DNA of 64,000 bases from Sindora glabra (lineage: Eukaryota; Streptophyta; Magnoliopsida; Fabales; Fabaceae). The translations under genes were made by a program, and so were the position numbers. The stretch covers positions 96,000,895 through 96,064,894 of the forward strand of contig CM035226.1 in the NCBI GenBank assembly GCA_020226215.1. The letters are read 5' to 3'. Shown here one piece after another: positions 25,776-38,667 of the stretch (the stretch's first letter is position 1; each line of letters begins with the position of its first letter). Below the pieces are notes generated by a model. That model saw only the letters and a list, made by a program, of their open reading frames with translations. It had not been told where the DNA came from and made no database searches.

Positions 25776-28040
25776 CATATACATTGATATATCATAATAA
25801 TTAGTCCACTAGTACACAATTGATAATTTACATTGGTTGATAAACATTAGTTTACAACAAAATTGACATTTATTTTGATGCATTGATATTTTTGAAATTA
25901 TATAAAAAACTTAGGTAATGGAAAGGAATACAACTGACATCTAAACATGATGTGAAAACTTACAATGTCATTTTTATACTTAACTATCATCTAAAATGTA
26001 TTTCAAAGCTTTATCAAAAGTGCAAAATCATAGCATGTTAGTTTTAGTTAGTAGCCATCATCTAAAAGGCATTTCTAAAGTCTCTTTGGAAACTTTAGTA
26101 GCATATGATGTCAGTTTTGTTTAATAATTGATGTCTATTTTTTTAATAATTTTTTGTTTAAACTTTGTCACTTCATATGAACTCTTCTAACATCTCTCCA
26201 ATATGCTCTTGAATATGATGAATTTGATATGTAATTTTATTGTTAATCTCTCATTCCACATTATCAAAAGAGTATACAATGGAAGAACCTTAACTTTTGT
26301 TTTACTCCCATTGTATGCTCTCTAATTTCATATGGAGTAAAAGTACAATGATAGTGTTGGTAAACGGAAAAGTTGCTAAACTCTCACTTTTCTTTCATTG
26401 AGAAAGTGTACAATGGAAGAATCTTGGCCTTCAGTTCTCTCCCATTATATACTCTCTTATTTCTAGATGAAGTATACAAATTAGAGAAATTTGAATAACA
26501 ATGCTACAATTTGCATTGAGAATGAAGATTTTGATATATAGTGGTTTTTGCATTAGTTTTATATATTATTGTGTAAATATGCAGTTTTGGTTTATTGATG
26601 ATTTAATATAGTTATTTTGTATAAATTTGTAGAGCTATTATTTCTCTTTACTCTCCAATTTGTTTTTTTAAATTATGAATAAAGTAATGACAATTAAAAT
26701 TTTTTATATTTGTAGAATTATTTCTCTTTACTTATCTATATATTATTTTTACTTAAAATTCTATAATAAGCATTTAGATTATACTAATTAATAAAAAGAA
26801 GACATATCAAAATAAATATAATATTCTGCAATAAATTGGTTTAAAAATGACTTTATTTTTTCATTTAGTTGTTTATATAATAGAAATCTATAGTGATGTC
26901 GAGGAAATGAAAAACCAAAAAATATTGGTTTTAGGTTCAAACAACATCTAATATGATGATATTTTCTCAAAATATATGAGGATGTCTAAGTGAATGTCAT
27001 TAATGAAGAAGTTTAAATGAATGAAAATAATGAAATCTAAATGAATGGAATTGAAGATAACTTCAATCAATGAATAACTTACAATGTTATTATTTTTTTA
27101 GTTCACTAATATCTAAGTCCATTTCTATCATCATGATAGTTTATTAACAATTTACATGTCATTTTGGTAGTTAATCAACATCTTAAGTCATTACAATTGT
27201 ATAGACGATGAAACTTATGATGTTGAATTTAAATTAATAATCGATATCTAATTATTTTGCTCTTAGCCTATAAATGGGGCTTCCTAACATTAAATCTATG
27301 ATATTTTAAAATAGATCTTATTTTATATAAAAAAAAGGCTTCTACTCAAATTACAATGGCTTGTTGGAGAATCTAGGGAAACTTCAAAGTTTCTTATAAG
27401 GACTTGTACTAATACCTTAGAAGGAACCATAAGAGATTCCTAGATTTTTTCAATAATCCAAGTAGTGTTAATAATACAATCTACACCCTTCACATCAAAA
27501 GCCTATTTTATTAATGGATTCCAAAAATAGTCCTTTTAGAAGGTTCTAGAATTAATCTAAGTTCTTTCCAAGAATTTGTATTCACACTTTAACCATAAAC
27601 ACAAGAATTTTTGCAAAGCATTTGTAACTTTAAATAAGAATCCTTCCAAATTCTTTATATAATGTTTGTGTTCATTGTTGAAATATATACACAAGTCCTT
27701 TAATTAAAGGAACTTAGGAGATTTTAGTTCTTTCTCAATGTTGAATACTATAATCTATACCTTTCATCTCAATCTCAGAATCCATCTTTTATAGTTATGG
27801 GCATCGCATCAAATTATAGTTATTTTTTACACTAAAAAAGATGGTCATGAGTATCTTCATGGTTTGATGCAATTGCCATGGTCATAAAACTTAAAGAATT
27901 TCTAATTATATGGCATGATGGTATGTGTTATTCTCTTATTGACATTAAGGCTCTTAATTTCTTTATTTGCTATGATCCTCTGATGCTTCTTGTGTTTCAA
28001 TGTGAAAATTAATATGCTTGTCTATGTGCTATGTCCAACT

Positions 28041-28509
28041 TTTTGTATTAAAACAAAATAAATAATTTAGTTGGATATATTTATATGGATTAGCATTAGT
28101 TAATTATTAGAATATTTATTTAAGTAATTAGTTTTGTATTTTAATATTAAGCATAGAATAGATCGAGCCTTAGTTCAATGTGTATAATTTGTGATAAGTT
28201 AGATCATGCATAAGCCCATATGCGTAGAGGTCCCAAGTTACAGCCCTTTAGTGGTTAGTGGTTTTCTATCACAAGTTTGACCTTAAATAAAGAGATCAAG
28301 GTTATTATTCTGATGATGCACAACAAGGATTACTACTCTAAAATAATTTTACTCTCTTTATCTGAATAACCTAAGGGAGTGAAGTAGGTTGTAACTTTAC
28401 TTATCACCATCATTCAAATCAATTATGACTTCATCCAAGTATACATTAAGTACGCTCATATTTTATTATGCTTAATTTTATATTAGGATTTTAATTCATA
28501 CTGCCAATA
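28041..28509 (+). repeat. 5' LTR of the copia element
   Basis: It matches 33372-33836 throughout, including 'gatcatgcata', 'acagccctttagt' and 'ttattattctgatgatgcac'. The expected TGTTG start has decayed to TTTTG, while the 3' LTR keeps TGTTG. Confidence 0.9.
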
Positions 28510-28511
28510 GA

Positions 28512-28523
28512 TGGTATCAAAGC
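28512..28523 (+). promoter_or_regulatory. Primer-binding site for initiator Met tRNA
   Basis: TGGTATCAAAGC lies 2 bp after the 5' LTR. It differs at one position from TGGTATCAGAGC, the usual methionine-tRNA primer site of plant copia elements. Confidence 0.88.
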
Positions 28524-28939
28524 AATGTTGATAGTATGGAATTATCTGATTATGAGTAATTTCAATTGTCTTGACAAATTTATAAATTTCCCAAATTTTT
28601 CTTTTCTTTTTTGTACATAAAATCATCAAAATTGGTGATTTTAATTTTGAAATAATTGAATTTGTTTTTGTTTCAATTAAATATTGATTCCTAATCTCAA
28701 ATACATTAGGAATATTACTTTGTTATTTAATTATATTAAATTTGTGATTGCTATGGATCAATTTAAATTTTTTCATAAAATTTATGAATATAAGTTGCAC
28801 AATTTTGAAGCTTTTCCTTCTAATTAATACACAAATCCATATTAAAATAGGCTAGGTAAATTTTTCTTGCATTAAAAGGATAAAAATACATTTTTTTAGA
28901 GCTTGAAAACCCTATTAATGGCTAAAAAATAGCAATAAA

Positions 28940-29310
28940 GAAATAGCATGAAGAAAAGGGGAGAAGAAAGGTTGTTGGCCACTGCACACATGGGAGCCAT
29001 GCCCTCGACACACTAGATAATTGACCAATTTTTTGGCCACACACGTGAGACACACGTGCTAGATAGCATGTGTGATCACATGCCTATTCTACAACTAGCT
29101 TGTTGCCTGCATGTGAGTGCCACACACTTAAGCGCATGAGCATCACATGCCATGGTTGATTAGGGGTGGCTAACTGTGCATAAAGTCATGTGCATGTGTG
29201 GTGGCAGGTTTCACATGCCAGTCAGCTGTGCATGCATAATTAATCCATGTCCACATGCAGGCTATGTATATGCAAGCATGTGATGACCATGCATGGGGTT
29301 TTTAGGGCCT
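28940..29310. other. CATG-rich block in the copia leader
   Basis: This segment, between the primer-binding site and gag, is noticeably richer in G+C than its surroundings. It is packed with CACATG, CATGTG, CACACGTG and GCATGC motifs, many palindromic. I see no reading frame through it. Confidence 0.6.
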
Positions 29311-30009
29311 AATTTTGTTCCAATAACGTGGAATTCTATTTTTTACTTTTCTATATTTTTTCAAAATTTTTTGAGGCCAATAAATATTTATTTTGAATTT
29401 TAGGAAGTTTATACTATATAAAAATACATTTTATTTATAGAATTTTGCCCTGAAAAAATTCGTGGACATTCTTCACAATTTTTCTAGGCATGGTGAGCAG
29501 ACACTCTCTCTTATTGTAAGCATAAGTATATTTATTAAATTTTGAATCCTAAATTATGCAATTTTGTACATATATGGACACCTAAAGTCATTTAATTCAC
29601 ACCAATGATAGATTAGGAGCATATTGCATTAATGATAGATGCACCCTATCGGTGTGACATTATTAATGTAATTTTAGGGTTTAGACTCTTTTGGATAGGC
29701 ATGCAATATTTATAATATTTCTTATATCCTATCGGTATGGCTATATTAATTGCATTCTCATGTAGACTCTTATACAAGACAAATCACGTGGTATATGTGA
29801 TTTTGTTGATGCCACTTTGTTATATAGTTATTTGACTGATTTTGTTTAATTAGGAATCATGTATTATAATTATGTTGTGCATGCATAATTAAAATTTTCC
29901 AATCTTGTATCATCAATCTTAGTCTTTCAACAGCTATTTGTGGTAAGGACTCTTAATGAAATGAATTATGATGAATAAAAAGAGTCTTTGAACATGTACC
30001 TAATAATTT

Positions 30010-32760
30010 CTATGGTAGATTTGGCTTTTAGAGAACCGAAGCCAATTAATCTCTTTCCTGAGTCTAATGCTACAGATAAGACCTATCGTAAGCAATGGTA
30101 TGAGTCAAACCAGATCTAATAGGCAGTGATCAAGTTTACTATTGAAAAAGGAATTAGAGAGACTATCTCAGATAAGGACACTATTGTGGAATACATTAAA
30201 GCTATTAAAGAGAAATTCATTTCTACCCCACTAACTTTAGTGTGTTTTTTAGTCCAATAATCTTGATACATCTTCCAAATTTTTGTGGTTGGATTCCTAT
30301 GTAACTATTTATATTGCAAATTCTTTGAAGGGACTTAAGAACCAGTGAATCCCAAGTAAAAGAGAGAAGACTGTCTTAGGAATCGTAGGGAATAAGGTTA
30401 AAGTTCAATACATATGATTAGCTTTTTTGTGTTTATCTTCTGGAAATATTTTAGATCTGAATAATATCATTTATGTACCTTTTGTGAGAAGGAATTTGAT
30501 TTCTAGTTCTATTTAGGATAATTTTCATTATTCTTTTGGTAAGCGAATGGAAGGATTGAGATTTGTTATGATTATGTTGTTATTGGTACTAACACCTTGC
30601 AAAATAGTCTTTATCATTTGAATTTTGAATGATTGTCTTATTGTGTCTTTTGATATTCCCATCAATGTTATGATTAGGGATAAACATCCTAGAATGAGTG
30701 AGAACTCCTTCATTTTGTCAGATTGACATTTAGGTCACTTTTCTAAAGAAAGATTAGAAAGATTGGTAAAACAGGGTGTGTTGTTAGACCTAGATTTCTC
30801 AAATTTTGAAACCTTTTCGAGTGTGGGGTTGTAAAGTAGAAGTGAGACCATATAATCCCTAGTTGAAGAAATTAGAGTCTAGAACAATCAATGGGTTCTT
30901 CATTAGGTACTGTACTGGATCAAAAGGTTGTAGATTTTTTATTGTCCCACTCATAGTACCATGATTATCGAGTCTGATTGGACATTCTATTTTGAGAATG
31001 ACTTGGATAATGGGAGTTTGATGATTATGGTTATCAATCTATGTTATAATGCTACCATTCTGCCCATACTTATTCTAATTTTTTCACTTATTGGAGGAGA
31101 TAATGTTGACAATCCAGTTTAGACAAAAGAAGATTCTTATGTTGAAGACCTGATTGGCCAACCATTGAATTAAGACATCCTCAAAGGGTTCAAAGGCTTG
31201 CAATATTGAATGACTACAATATATACTTGTAGGAGTTTGAATTAGACACTATTGATGGGACAGATCCTATTTCTTTTTAGCAAGTAATGTTAAGGCCTCA
31301 TTCTTCTAAGTGGCAAGAAGCTATAGATGTTGAAATTTCCTCTATGCATTGCAATCATGTGTGGGAGCTTGTTGAGTTACCAGATGAATACAAGTTAGTC
31401 GATTGTAAATAGGTTTTCAAAACTAAATGAGGTGCTACTAGTGATCTTCTCTCCATGTCTACTAAAGATACTTTTAAAATTATCATGGCTCTTGTTGCAT
31501 AGTTTGACCTCGAACTTCATTAGATAGATGTCAAGATTGCTTTTCAAAATAAGGACTTGTATGAAAAAGTTTGCATGAATCAACTAGATGGTTTTTGTTG
31601 AACTCGAAAAGAGCACCTGGTGTGTAGACTATGGAGATCCATCTATAGGCTAAAACAAGCCTCTAGGTAGTGGTATCTAAAGTTTCATGAGGTTATTGCC
31701 TTTCTTGGATTCATTGAGAATACTTTGAATCAATGTATCTATTAAAAATTTAATAGAGGTAATTTTGTCATCTTAGTGTTCTATGTTGATGAAATTTTAT
31801 AGGCTAGTAACTCAATCATTTTTCTAGATAAGTCAAAATGCATGTTGTCATGCCATTTTAATATGATGGATTTTAGCAAAGCATTTTTTGTTCTTGGAAT
31901 TTAGATCCATTGTGATAAAACTCATTGGATTTTGGTTTATCCTAAGTCAATTACATTGAATGAGTGCCTAAAAGTTTCAAAATGGATACATGTGCTTTTA
32001 GTCCAGTGCCTACCTAGAAAGGCGATTTGTTGTCTCAATCATAATGCTCTCAAGCAGATATTGAAAGGGTTGAAATATATAAGATTCCTTATGCTTCCAT
32101 TATTGGTATGTATGCATAGGTCTAGATTTGTTTAGATATAGATTTTGCTATTAGTGTGCTTGGAAGATACTTAAGTGGCCCTAAGAAGGATCATTGGAAA
32201 GCATCTAAAGAGGTAATAAGGTATCTTCAAGGTACCAAGAATCACATGTTAACTTGTAGATGATCGAATTCACTTGAGGATGTTTGTTATTCAAATTTTG
32301 ATTATGCCTCATGTATAGATGATCGCAAGTCAACATCTGGATACATCTTTATGATATCTAAAGGAGCTGTCTCATGGAAAAGTATTAAACAAATACTCAT
32401 AGTTGCCTCAACTTTGGAAGCAGAGTTTATTGCATGTTATGAGGCCACTTATCAAGCTGTATGGTTGAGGAAGTTGGTATCTGGCATGCAATTGATTGAT
32501 TCTATATGATAACCTCTACCAGTTTTTAATGTGATAATTCTTCTGCTATACATTTCTCTCAAAATCACAGGAATTCTAGCCGTACTAAACATTTTGATGT
32601 TAAACTCCTGTTTGTTAGAGAAAAGATTGTTGGATCTCAAACTCATATTGAACACATCCCTAGAGAGGACATACTAGTAGATCCATTGACTAAAGGCTTA
32701 CTTATAGAAGTATATAAGAATCAAGTAACTCATATAGGTCTTATTAAATCTTTTAATAAA
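30010..32760 (+). pseudogene. Decayed copia gag-pol
   Basis: Read across three frames, the segment shows a gag helix region (30160-30230, '...DTIVEYIKAIKEKF'). A protease/pre-integrase stretch follows (30390-30830, '...SSGNILDLNNIIYVPF...', '...FSKERLERLVKQG'). The junction FSNFETF-RVWGCKVEVRPYNP near 30820 jumps straight past the integrase zinc and catalytic core. Reverse transcriptase follows (about 31290-32000, WKEA-like 'KWQEAIDVEISSM', 'RSIYRLKQASR'). Its active-site box reads YVDE instead of YVDD (about 31780-31792). RNase H follows (about 32270-32750, 'DDRKSTSGYIFMISKGAVSWKS'). Many stops and frameshifts rule out function. Confidence 0.88.
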
Positions 32761-33371
32761 GCCTTAGTTTAGTGGAATCTAAGATATGCTTATTTTATTT
32801 TATTTATCAATGAGACCAATAATTGCTCAGATTGGATATTGAAACATTAGTGAGACATTATATTTAAACATTAGTGAGACCCCAATCATGTTTCCCTATC
32901 GGATTCAATGATTTTAAGTTGTTTCTCTTCTGAGTTGTGATCAAAAGACTGACTTTATATATATTTTGTTTCCTTGGAATTATGAAACATTATATTTAAA
33001 CATCACTTGTCTCCTTATTAGATTTGGTGATTTTGTATGGTTTCATTCCACTTATGCAATAATTGCTTAGTTTGGATGTTGAAACATTGATGATATGTTT
33101 TATACATATATTAATAATTTATTTTTATATCGAATTCAATGATTTTGAGTTGTTTCACTTTTGAATTGTGGTTGAAAGACTAACTTTATTCTATTATTTT
33201 CATATTATGAGAAAATAATATTTAAAACATCAGTTGTTTCCTTATCGAATTTAGTGATTTTGTGTGGTCTCTTTCTTTAAATTATGTTGAAAGCTTAATG
33301 TATACTAATTACTTAATTATTATTATTTCAATTATTCCTTGCAATTAATTAATGCTATCCAAATGGGATAT

Positions 33372-33836
33372 TGTTGTATTAAAATAAAAAAATAATTTAT
33401 TTGGATATATTTATATGAATTCGCATTAATTAATTTATTGAAATATTTATTTAAGTAATTAATTTTGTATTTTAACATTAAACATAGAATAGATTGAGCC
33501 CTGGTTCAATATGTATGATCTATGATAAGTTGGATCATGCATAGGACCATATGGGTAGAAGTCCCAACCTACAGCCCTTTAGTAGTCAGTAGTTTCCTAT
33601 CACAAGTCTGACCTTAAATAGAGAGATCAGGGTTATTATTCTGATGATGCACAATAAGGATTACCACTCCAAAATAATTTTACTCTCTCTATGTAAATAA
33701 TCAAAAGGGTGAAGTAGGTTGCAACTTTACTCATCACCATCATTCATATCAATTACTTCATCAGAGTATTCATCAAGTACGCTCATATTTTATTATTCTT
33801 AATTTTATATTAGGATTTTAATTCATACTGCTAACA
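33372..33836 (+). repeat. 3' LTR of the copia element
   Basis: It starts TGTTGTATTAAAAT directly after 'ccaaatgggatat', a decayed polypurine tract of the usual copia form, and ends CTAACA. Confidence 0.9.
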
Positions 33837-33841
33837 TAACT

Positions 33842-34169
33842 TTGATACATATAGAGCAAAAAGATAACTAATAGTGTGAAAGCATATATGAATCATTTCC
33901 TTATAGTTGGATTATTTTAGTATCATTTTAAAAGATATCTCAACTCAAATTAATTTATGCATGCATAAAATGCTGGACTTCATTAGACACAAATTTATGC
34001 ATATCTCTTTCTTAAAATGACACTTAGATCACTACTGTAAAGATAGAGGATACAAATTCAACAAATAATTACACATAAGAAAAGCAGAAGCATTCAAACT
34101 AACGGAGAAACAAGAGATACTCTAGCCATGTCTCAAGCTTCTTATAAGAAGCATGTGACCAAATAATTA
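33842..34169 (-). repeat. 3' flank of GH1 fragment C, shared with gene B
   Basis: It aligns by eye with about 40660-41011 downstream of gene B ('ttggattattttagtatcattttaaaaga', 'aacaagaga', 'cttataa.aagcatgtgacca'). This places C as a true duplicate of the gene region rather than a retro-copy. Confidence 0.7.
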
Positions 34170-35072
34170 TTAATTGAAGAGGAAAATTTTGAACGAATGG
34201 GCAGAATATTTAACATAATGCTTTAGATTATTCTTATAATCCACAAATATCAGCCCAAACCGAGTGGTGTATCCTGATTTCCATTCGAAGACATCTAAAC
34301 GTGACCGTATATAATATCCTTTCATATTCACACGTTCTCTGGGAAAAAAGTTAACTATAACTAGTCTCAATTTCACAATTGATTCTAATATATTTTTAAA
34401 TAATACTTCAAAGTTATACTTTGAACATTTTATTTTAAGCAAAACTCATAAAAATTATGAAGTTTGGCATAAAATCTTGCAAATTATTTATTTTATAAAA
34501 GTTCATAGATTTTGTATGTACAATACGTGTAGTATGTAAAAAATTACTAACTTATCAATTAAATCTGTAATATGATTTACATCTTTTTGAAAATTATTTT
34601 ATAAAAACTATAAAATGTAAAAATTATACAAGAAACGAAGCATGATGCTATTTCATATATTTTATTTTTATTTAGGCCTCCTTTGTGATCACTAACCTGA
34701 TGGTTGCAGCAATTTTGATAGATGATCTTCAATGTATCTTATCCTCACACCATCCTTTACTGTACCCCGATAAGTTTTGTTTCTTGCATCACCAAATCCT
34801 ACAAAATTAGAAGATCATTGTTATTCATAATTATCTCCTACACACTTGGATCATATTGTGAGCTAAAATTAAATAAATTGATTGTGCATTTTGTTAAATA
34901 GTAAATAGGAATGTGCTAACACTCTTAATGGTATAGTGACACTTGATGTAATTTTCAAAATTTTTCTTCTTTTAAGTCTTATCTTTAAATTTCGAGTCTT
35001 ACATGCATATATACGTACATATGTATGTATATATATATGTATATATATATGTATATATATATATATATGTAC

Positions 35073-35103
<31 letters not shown>

Positions 35104-35229
35104 AAGTGATGTGATATTATTTTTATATATAAAAGAAACGATGATTAGGAAAGTGGTTTTACCATTCTTAGTTATGATAATAGGTGGATTCCTGTAGTTA
35201 TCTTTAATATATCACAAAACATCAAGTAA
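34170..35229 (-). pseudogene. Copy C: 3' fragment of a GH1 beta-glucosidase gene
   Basis: Three minus-strand exon remnants keep the intron positions of gene B. Exon 13 (34170-34338, 169 bp, intact length) reads VNMKGYYIRSRLDVFEW to a terminal TAA. Exon 12 (34697-34798, 102 bp) is 1 bp shorter than in B near its 3' end, causing a frameshift. The 3' part of exon 11 (35163-35229) has TGA at 35212-35214 where B has CAA. Its nucleophile motif reads ITKNG, with Glu changed to Lys, and W is replaced by R in YYIWS. Homology stops inside exon 11 and is followed within about 50 bp by gypsy sequence, so exons 1-10 are gone. It cannot encode an enzyme. Confidence 0.9.
34994..35102. repeat. TA/TATG-rich microsatellite in intron 11 of fragment C
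   Basis: Alternating purine-pyrimidine TA with GTA/CATA variants, about 110 bp. Gene B has no such run at the equivalent place. Confidence 0.9.
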
Positions 35230-35279
35230 ATTAGGGATTAAGTTGCTATTTTCAATAACTTGTCATACATAAAAGGAGG

Positions 35280-35870
35280 GATAAATTGGGGTAGTGAACC
35301 AAACTTTGACTACTTTACTATGCTTCACTATTCAGAGGAACTTGAAAATTAGGAGGAATGTTTGTCTCACATAGAATTTGTATATAATAGGATTGTACAT
35401 TATACTACTCAATTTTCTCCATTTGGGATTGTTTATGATTTTAATCCATTAACCCCTTTGGATTTATTACCATTGCCTATTAATGAGAGAACTAGCTTAC
35501 ATGGGATAAGAAAACTAAAATTAATCAAGAAATTACATGAGCAAGTGAAACAAAACATTGAGAAGAGGAGCAATCAATACACCCAACAAACTAATAAGGG
35601 AAGGAAGAAAATCATGTTTCAACCAAGTGATATGGTTTGGGTGCACTTGAAGAAATAAAAGGTTTCTAGCATAAAGAAAATACAAGCTACAATCAAGAAA
35701 GGGATGGTCCTTTCTATGTTCTTGAGAGGATCAATATTAATGCTTACAAGCTAGAAACTCTTAGGTGAGCAAGGTATTAGTGCTACCTTTAATATTTTTT
35801 ATTTGTTTCCATTTAATGTAGGTTTAATTTCAAGGATGAATCTTTTTCAAAAGAGATAAATAGACTAATA
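35280..35870 (+). pseudogene. Ty3/gypsy integrase C-terminal fragment
   Basis: An open frame at 35362-35658 reads SHIEFVYNRIVHYTTQFSPF, then a DFNPLTPLDLLPLP stretch, KLHEQVKQNIEKRSNQY, NKGRKK and DMVWVHLKK. This is the end of the integrase core and the following GPY/F-type region of plant gypsy elements. Upstream bases (about 35335-35360) fit 'LKNWEECL' after small indels. Downstream (35778-35860), 'ISATFNIFYLFPFNVG' continues the same protein out of frame. Everything 5' of this (gag, protease, RT, RNase H) is absent. The breakpoint lies beside GH1 fragment C. Confidence 0.88.
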
Positions 35871-36025
35871 TGAACATAAGGAGCATGAAGGAACTTTTAC
35901 ACTTGTTGAAGGGGCCAATCACAAGGAATCAAGCTAAAAGACTAAAGGAAGGCCTTAGAGAAGTCTTGAAAATAGATTAGGAGTATAGGAATGAAAACTT
36001 AGAAGGGCAAGGAGTACGGGTTACT

Positions 36026-37557
36026 TGTATTTTAGAATAGGTCAATAGTCGAATACCATAATCAACTACTATATCCAAAGTTTGAATCTACTTGCAAGTA
36101 ATTGAATACTTGCTTGCTTTGTAGGCCAATATTCAAATAAGCCAGTCAAATACCTCAAGCTAAATTTACTACTTTGACTATTTGACTTTATTTACTTATA
36201 GGTTAAGCCATTTAAGCCTAATATTAATTATGTATGCTTGGCCCATCAATTTTATTGCTTAATTTTCATTTTATAAGGTTTTAATTAGGTTTTGAGTTAG
36301 GCTTATTTATGTCTAAGCCTAATTAGTTTAGTTGGTTTCTAGCTATATGAGGTGGCTTATTCCTCATTATTAGAAACTTTTTGACTTTTGGGGAATTAAT
36401 TGGAGATCTAATTGTTTTAGGAGATGGACTTCTCTCTAGGACTTTAGCAAGAACTTCTTGACTTATCAAAGGATTTTTCCTTTATGGCATTTAATATCAT
36501 AACTTATCACTTTAATGAAGTGTGGCATGATTCTTCTATTTGTGTTTTTATATTTTGAGACAATCCTCAACATTTCTAGATTTTTCATTGGTTCATACAA
36601 TAGGTTCATATTGGGTTCACATCATTATGAGCTCCTTAATTAGGTATGACCCCAATCTTTGTAGCCTTAAGAGATATGTTTATTTAGCACATTAGATTTT
36701 ATAGCTTAGGGAAAGAGGTCTTGTGCCTCTATAGGACTGAATTTTCCATAAACAATAACACTCTTCTTCTACCTTTTTCTTGTAAAACCACCATGGGTGG
36801 CTAATTTTCTATATCAATTCAAGGAATTGGTATTCCAATTTGATTTGATTTTAGACCTTTCTCTTAATTTTATATTTGGTTTGATTATCTTCTATTTTTT
36901 GCATTTGTTATGAATGACTACTTAGATTATTTGCTAATTACGATCAATTAGTTAATTTCCTATTATAGTCTAAAGCTAAATAATTAGTCTCCACTAATTC
37001 TAGCTTGTAGGTTAATTGTGATTGATTGAAATTAATAGCAATTAGGCTTTAGTGATTAGACACGTGAATGAATCATTAGTTGCCTAAGAAAAAAAGAGGA
37101 TAAATTAGCAATTTTTTCATGTAAAATTTTTGTTTCTATCTCCACCTTGTTCATGATTTTTAATGCTATTATTGATTAGATTTAGGTGTGTATCTTGAAT
37201 TGAAATTAGTAATGGGAGGTTAATTTAGGTGCTTGTTCAAGATTAATCATTATTAGGAACTTTACATGATTATTACCTATGTTGGAGTAATTCTTTGGTT
37301 AGGTGGTTAAATTAATTGTTAATTCTATTGGAGATCTATGATAAATTTGAGAATTAGGTGTGAAATTCCTTAGACTAGGCTTTTCTTTTCTATTTTATTC
37401 TACTTTTTTTTGTTTTTATAGATTCATTGAAACTATTATTGAAAACATTTTATTTTCATTGATTGACTTTTATTCCTTGAGGTTTAACCTATGCTCACCC
37501 TACCTACATGCTAGAGTAGATTAAATATTAATTTTTGATGTGAAATGATATGCATCA
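36026..37557 (+). repeat. 3' LTR of the gypsy fragment
   Basis: It starts near TGTATTTTAG just after a purine-rich stretch ('agaagggcaaggagtacgg') and ends about 'gatatgcatca'. Its right half aligns with 22100-22828, which supports LTR identity. The exact start is inferred. Confidence 0.65.
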
Positions 37558-38205
37558 ATATTTCTATACAAAAGGCCCAAATAATAGGAGCATTATATTT
37601 GTACAGAACATAAGATACCACCAAGGTTTAACGATATAAGCCATGTAATAAAATTCTCTTCGATAGAAGCATATTGTATTGATATCCACAACATCAATTT
37701 TGATGTGTTTGTACCCTTTTATAATAACAATGGGTTTCATAAGGATTTCTATCAATGGTTATGCCATTTGAAGACATTCCAATTTCTTTATGTGCATTTT
37801 GAGGTATTACTTCCAAATTTTACAATATTTACATACAATATGATTTTTTCTATTTAGACTTAATTATATGTATAAACATGTTATCATTGGGTGTTTGTTG
37901 TGTTTGGGATATTATTTTTGACCGTAGAGAGATTGAGATGGCATTTGAACATTGTTGTCTTATTACATGTATAATAATATGATTATTGGATTCTATTACC
38001 TTTGGACACTATTTTATAGGTAATAGGATATAGGATGTTAGCTCTAAGGTTTTATATGATGAATTTTGACGATGACAAATAAGTGTTACAATAGTATTGC
38101 ATATCGTTATCTAAAATGTCAAATCATAATTTTAATAAACATGTTATGCTATGATTGATGCATATATGGTATGATGATTTTGCATGCTCTTGTGTTAACT
38201 TGTGA

Positions 38206-38207
38206 TG

Positions 38208-38238
<31 letters not shown>
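38206..38238. repeat. (TA)n microsatellite
   Basis: A simple TA run of about 30 bp. Confidence 0.9.
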
Positions 38239-38239
<1 letters not shown>

Positions 38240-38667
38240 CATATCATATCTCTAAATATTACATTGAATTAACTATATGGATTTCAAAGTTTAGGTGTAT
38301 TATATAGGAAAGTCCAATCAAGAGCAAGAGTTAGCATTGAAGCAAAGAAATGAAAGATCTTATCATGCTCAACTCAAGAATGAATAAAGAAAAAACTTAA
38401 GAATGAAAATGTAATCCAAGTATTGAAGAATTGAAAACATCAAATTTTGGTAGCTTGGAAGAATCAAGAAAAGCTCAAGGATTTCATTGGAATAGTTTTT
38501 TTTTTCTTTTTGTCTTTCAAGGCTTAGACTTTCCAGTAAAGTAGAATTTTCATAATATAAATCTTAGACAATTTTTTTAAAATTTTAGCTTGATAAAAAT
38601 GTTTTAAAATGATAGTCCATAATTATGTTTTCAGTCATTTCAATTTTAAATTTTGGTCACTCTTTTG

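Larger units (their letters stand above)
22829..28040. other. Repeat-rich intergenic sequence, no gene seen
   Basis: No open frame with a recognisable domain. It contains (TA)n tracts at 24325-24374 and 25729-25773 and two similar fold-backs near 26270-26335 and 26405-26465. There are many scattered 'catctaa/ttgatgtc' motifs between 25850 and 27250, reminiscent of those near 54.7-55.3 kb, possibly decayed CACTA-type subterminal sequence. The minus-strand frame at 26788-26970 has no domain. Confidence 0.45.
28041..33836 (+). mobile_element. Ty1/copia retrotransposon, both LTRs present, coding region decayed
   Basis: The element is about 5.8 kb, with a 5' LTR at 28041-28509, a primer-binding site at 28512, coding remnants from about 30000 to 32760, and a 3' LTR at 33372-33836. 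Flanks are 'caact' (28036-28040) and 'taact' (33837-33841), a 4/5 matching target duplication. Domain order (gag, protease/pre-integrase, reverse transcriptase, RNase H) fits copia. The integrase core is missing. By eye the LTRs differ at roughly a tenth of positions, so the insertion is old. It lies just downstream of GH1 fragment C. Confidence 0.9.

Noticed and set aside
31932..32135. 67-codon frame as a host gene
   Set aside because: It is part of the decayed reverse transcriptase/RNase H region of the copia element.
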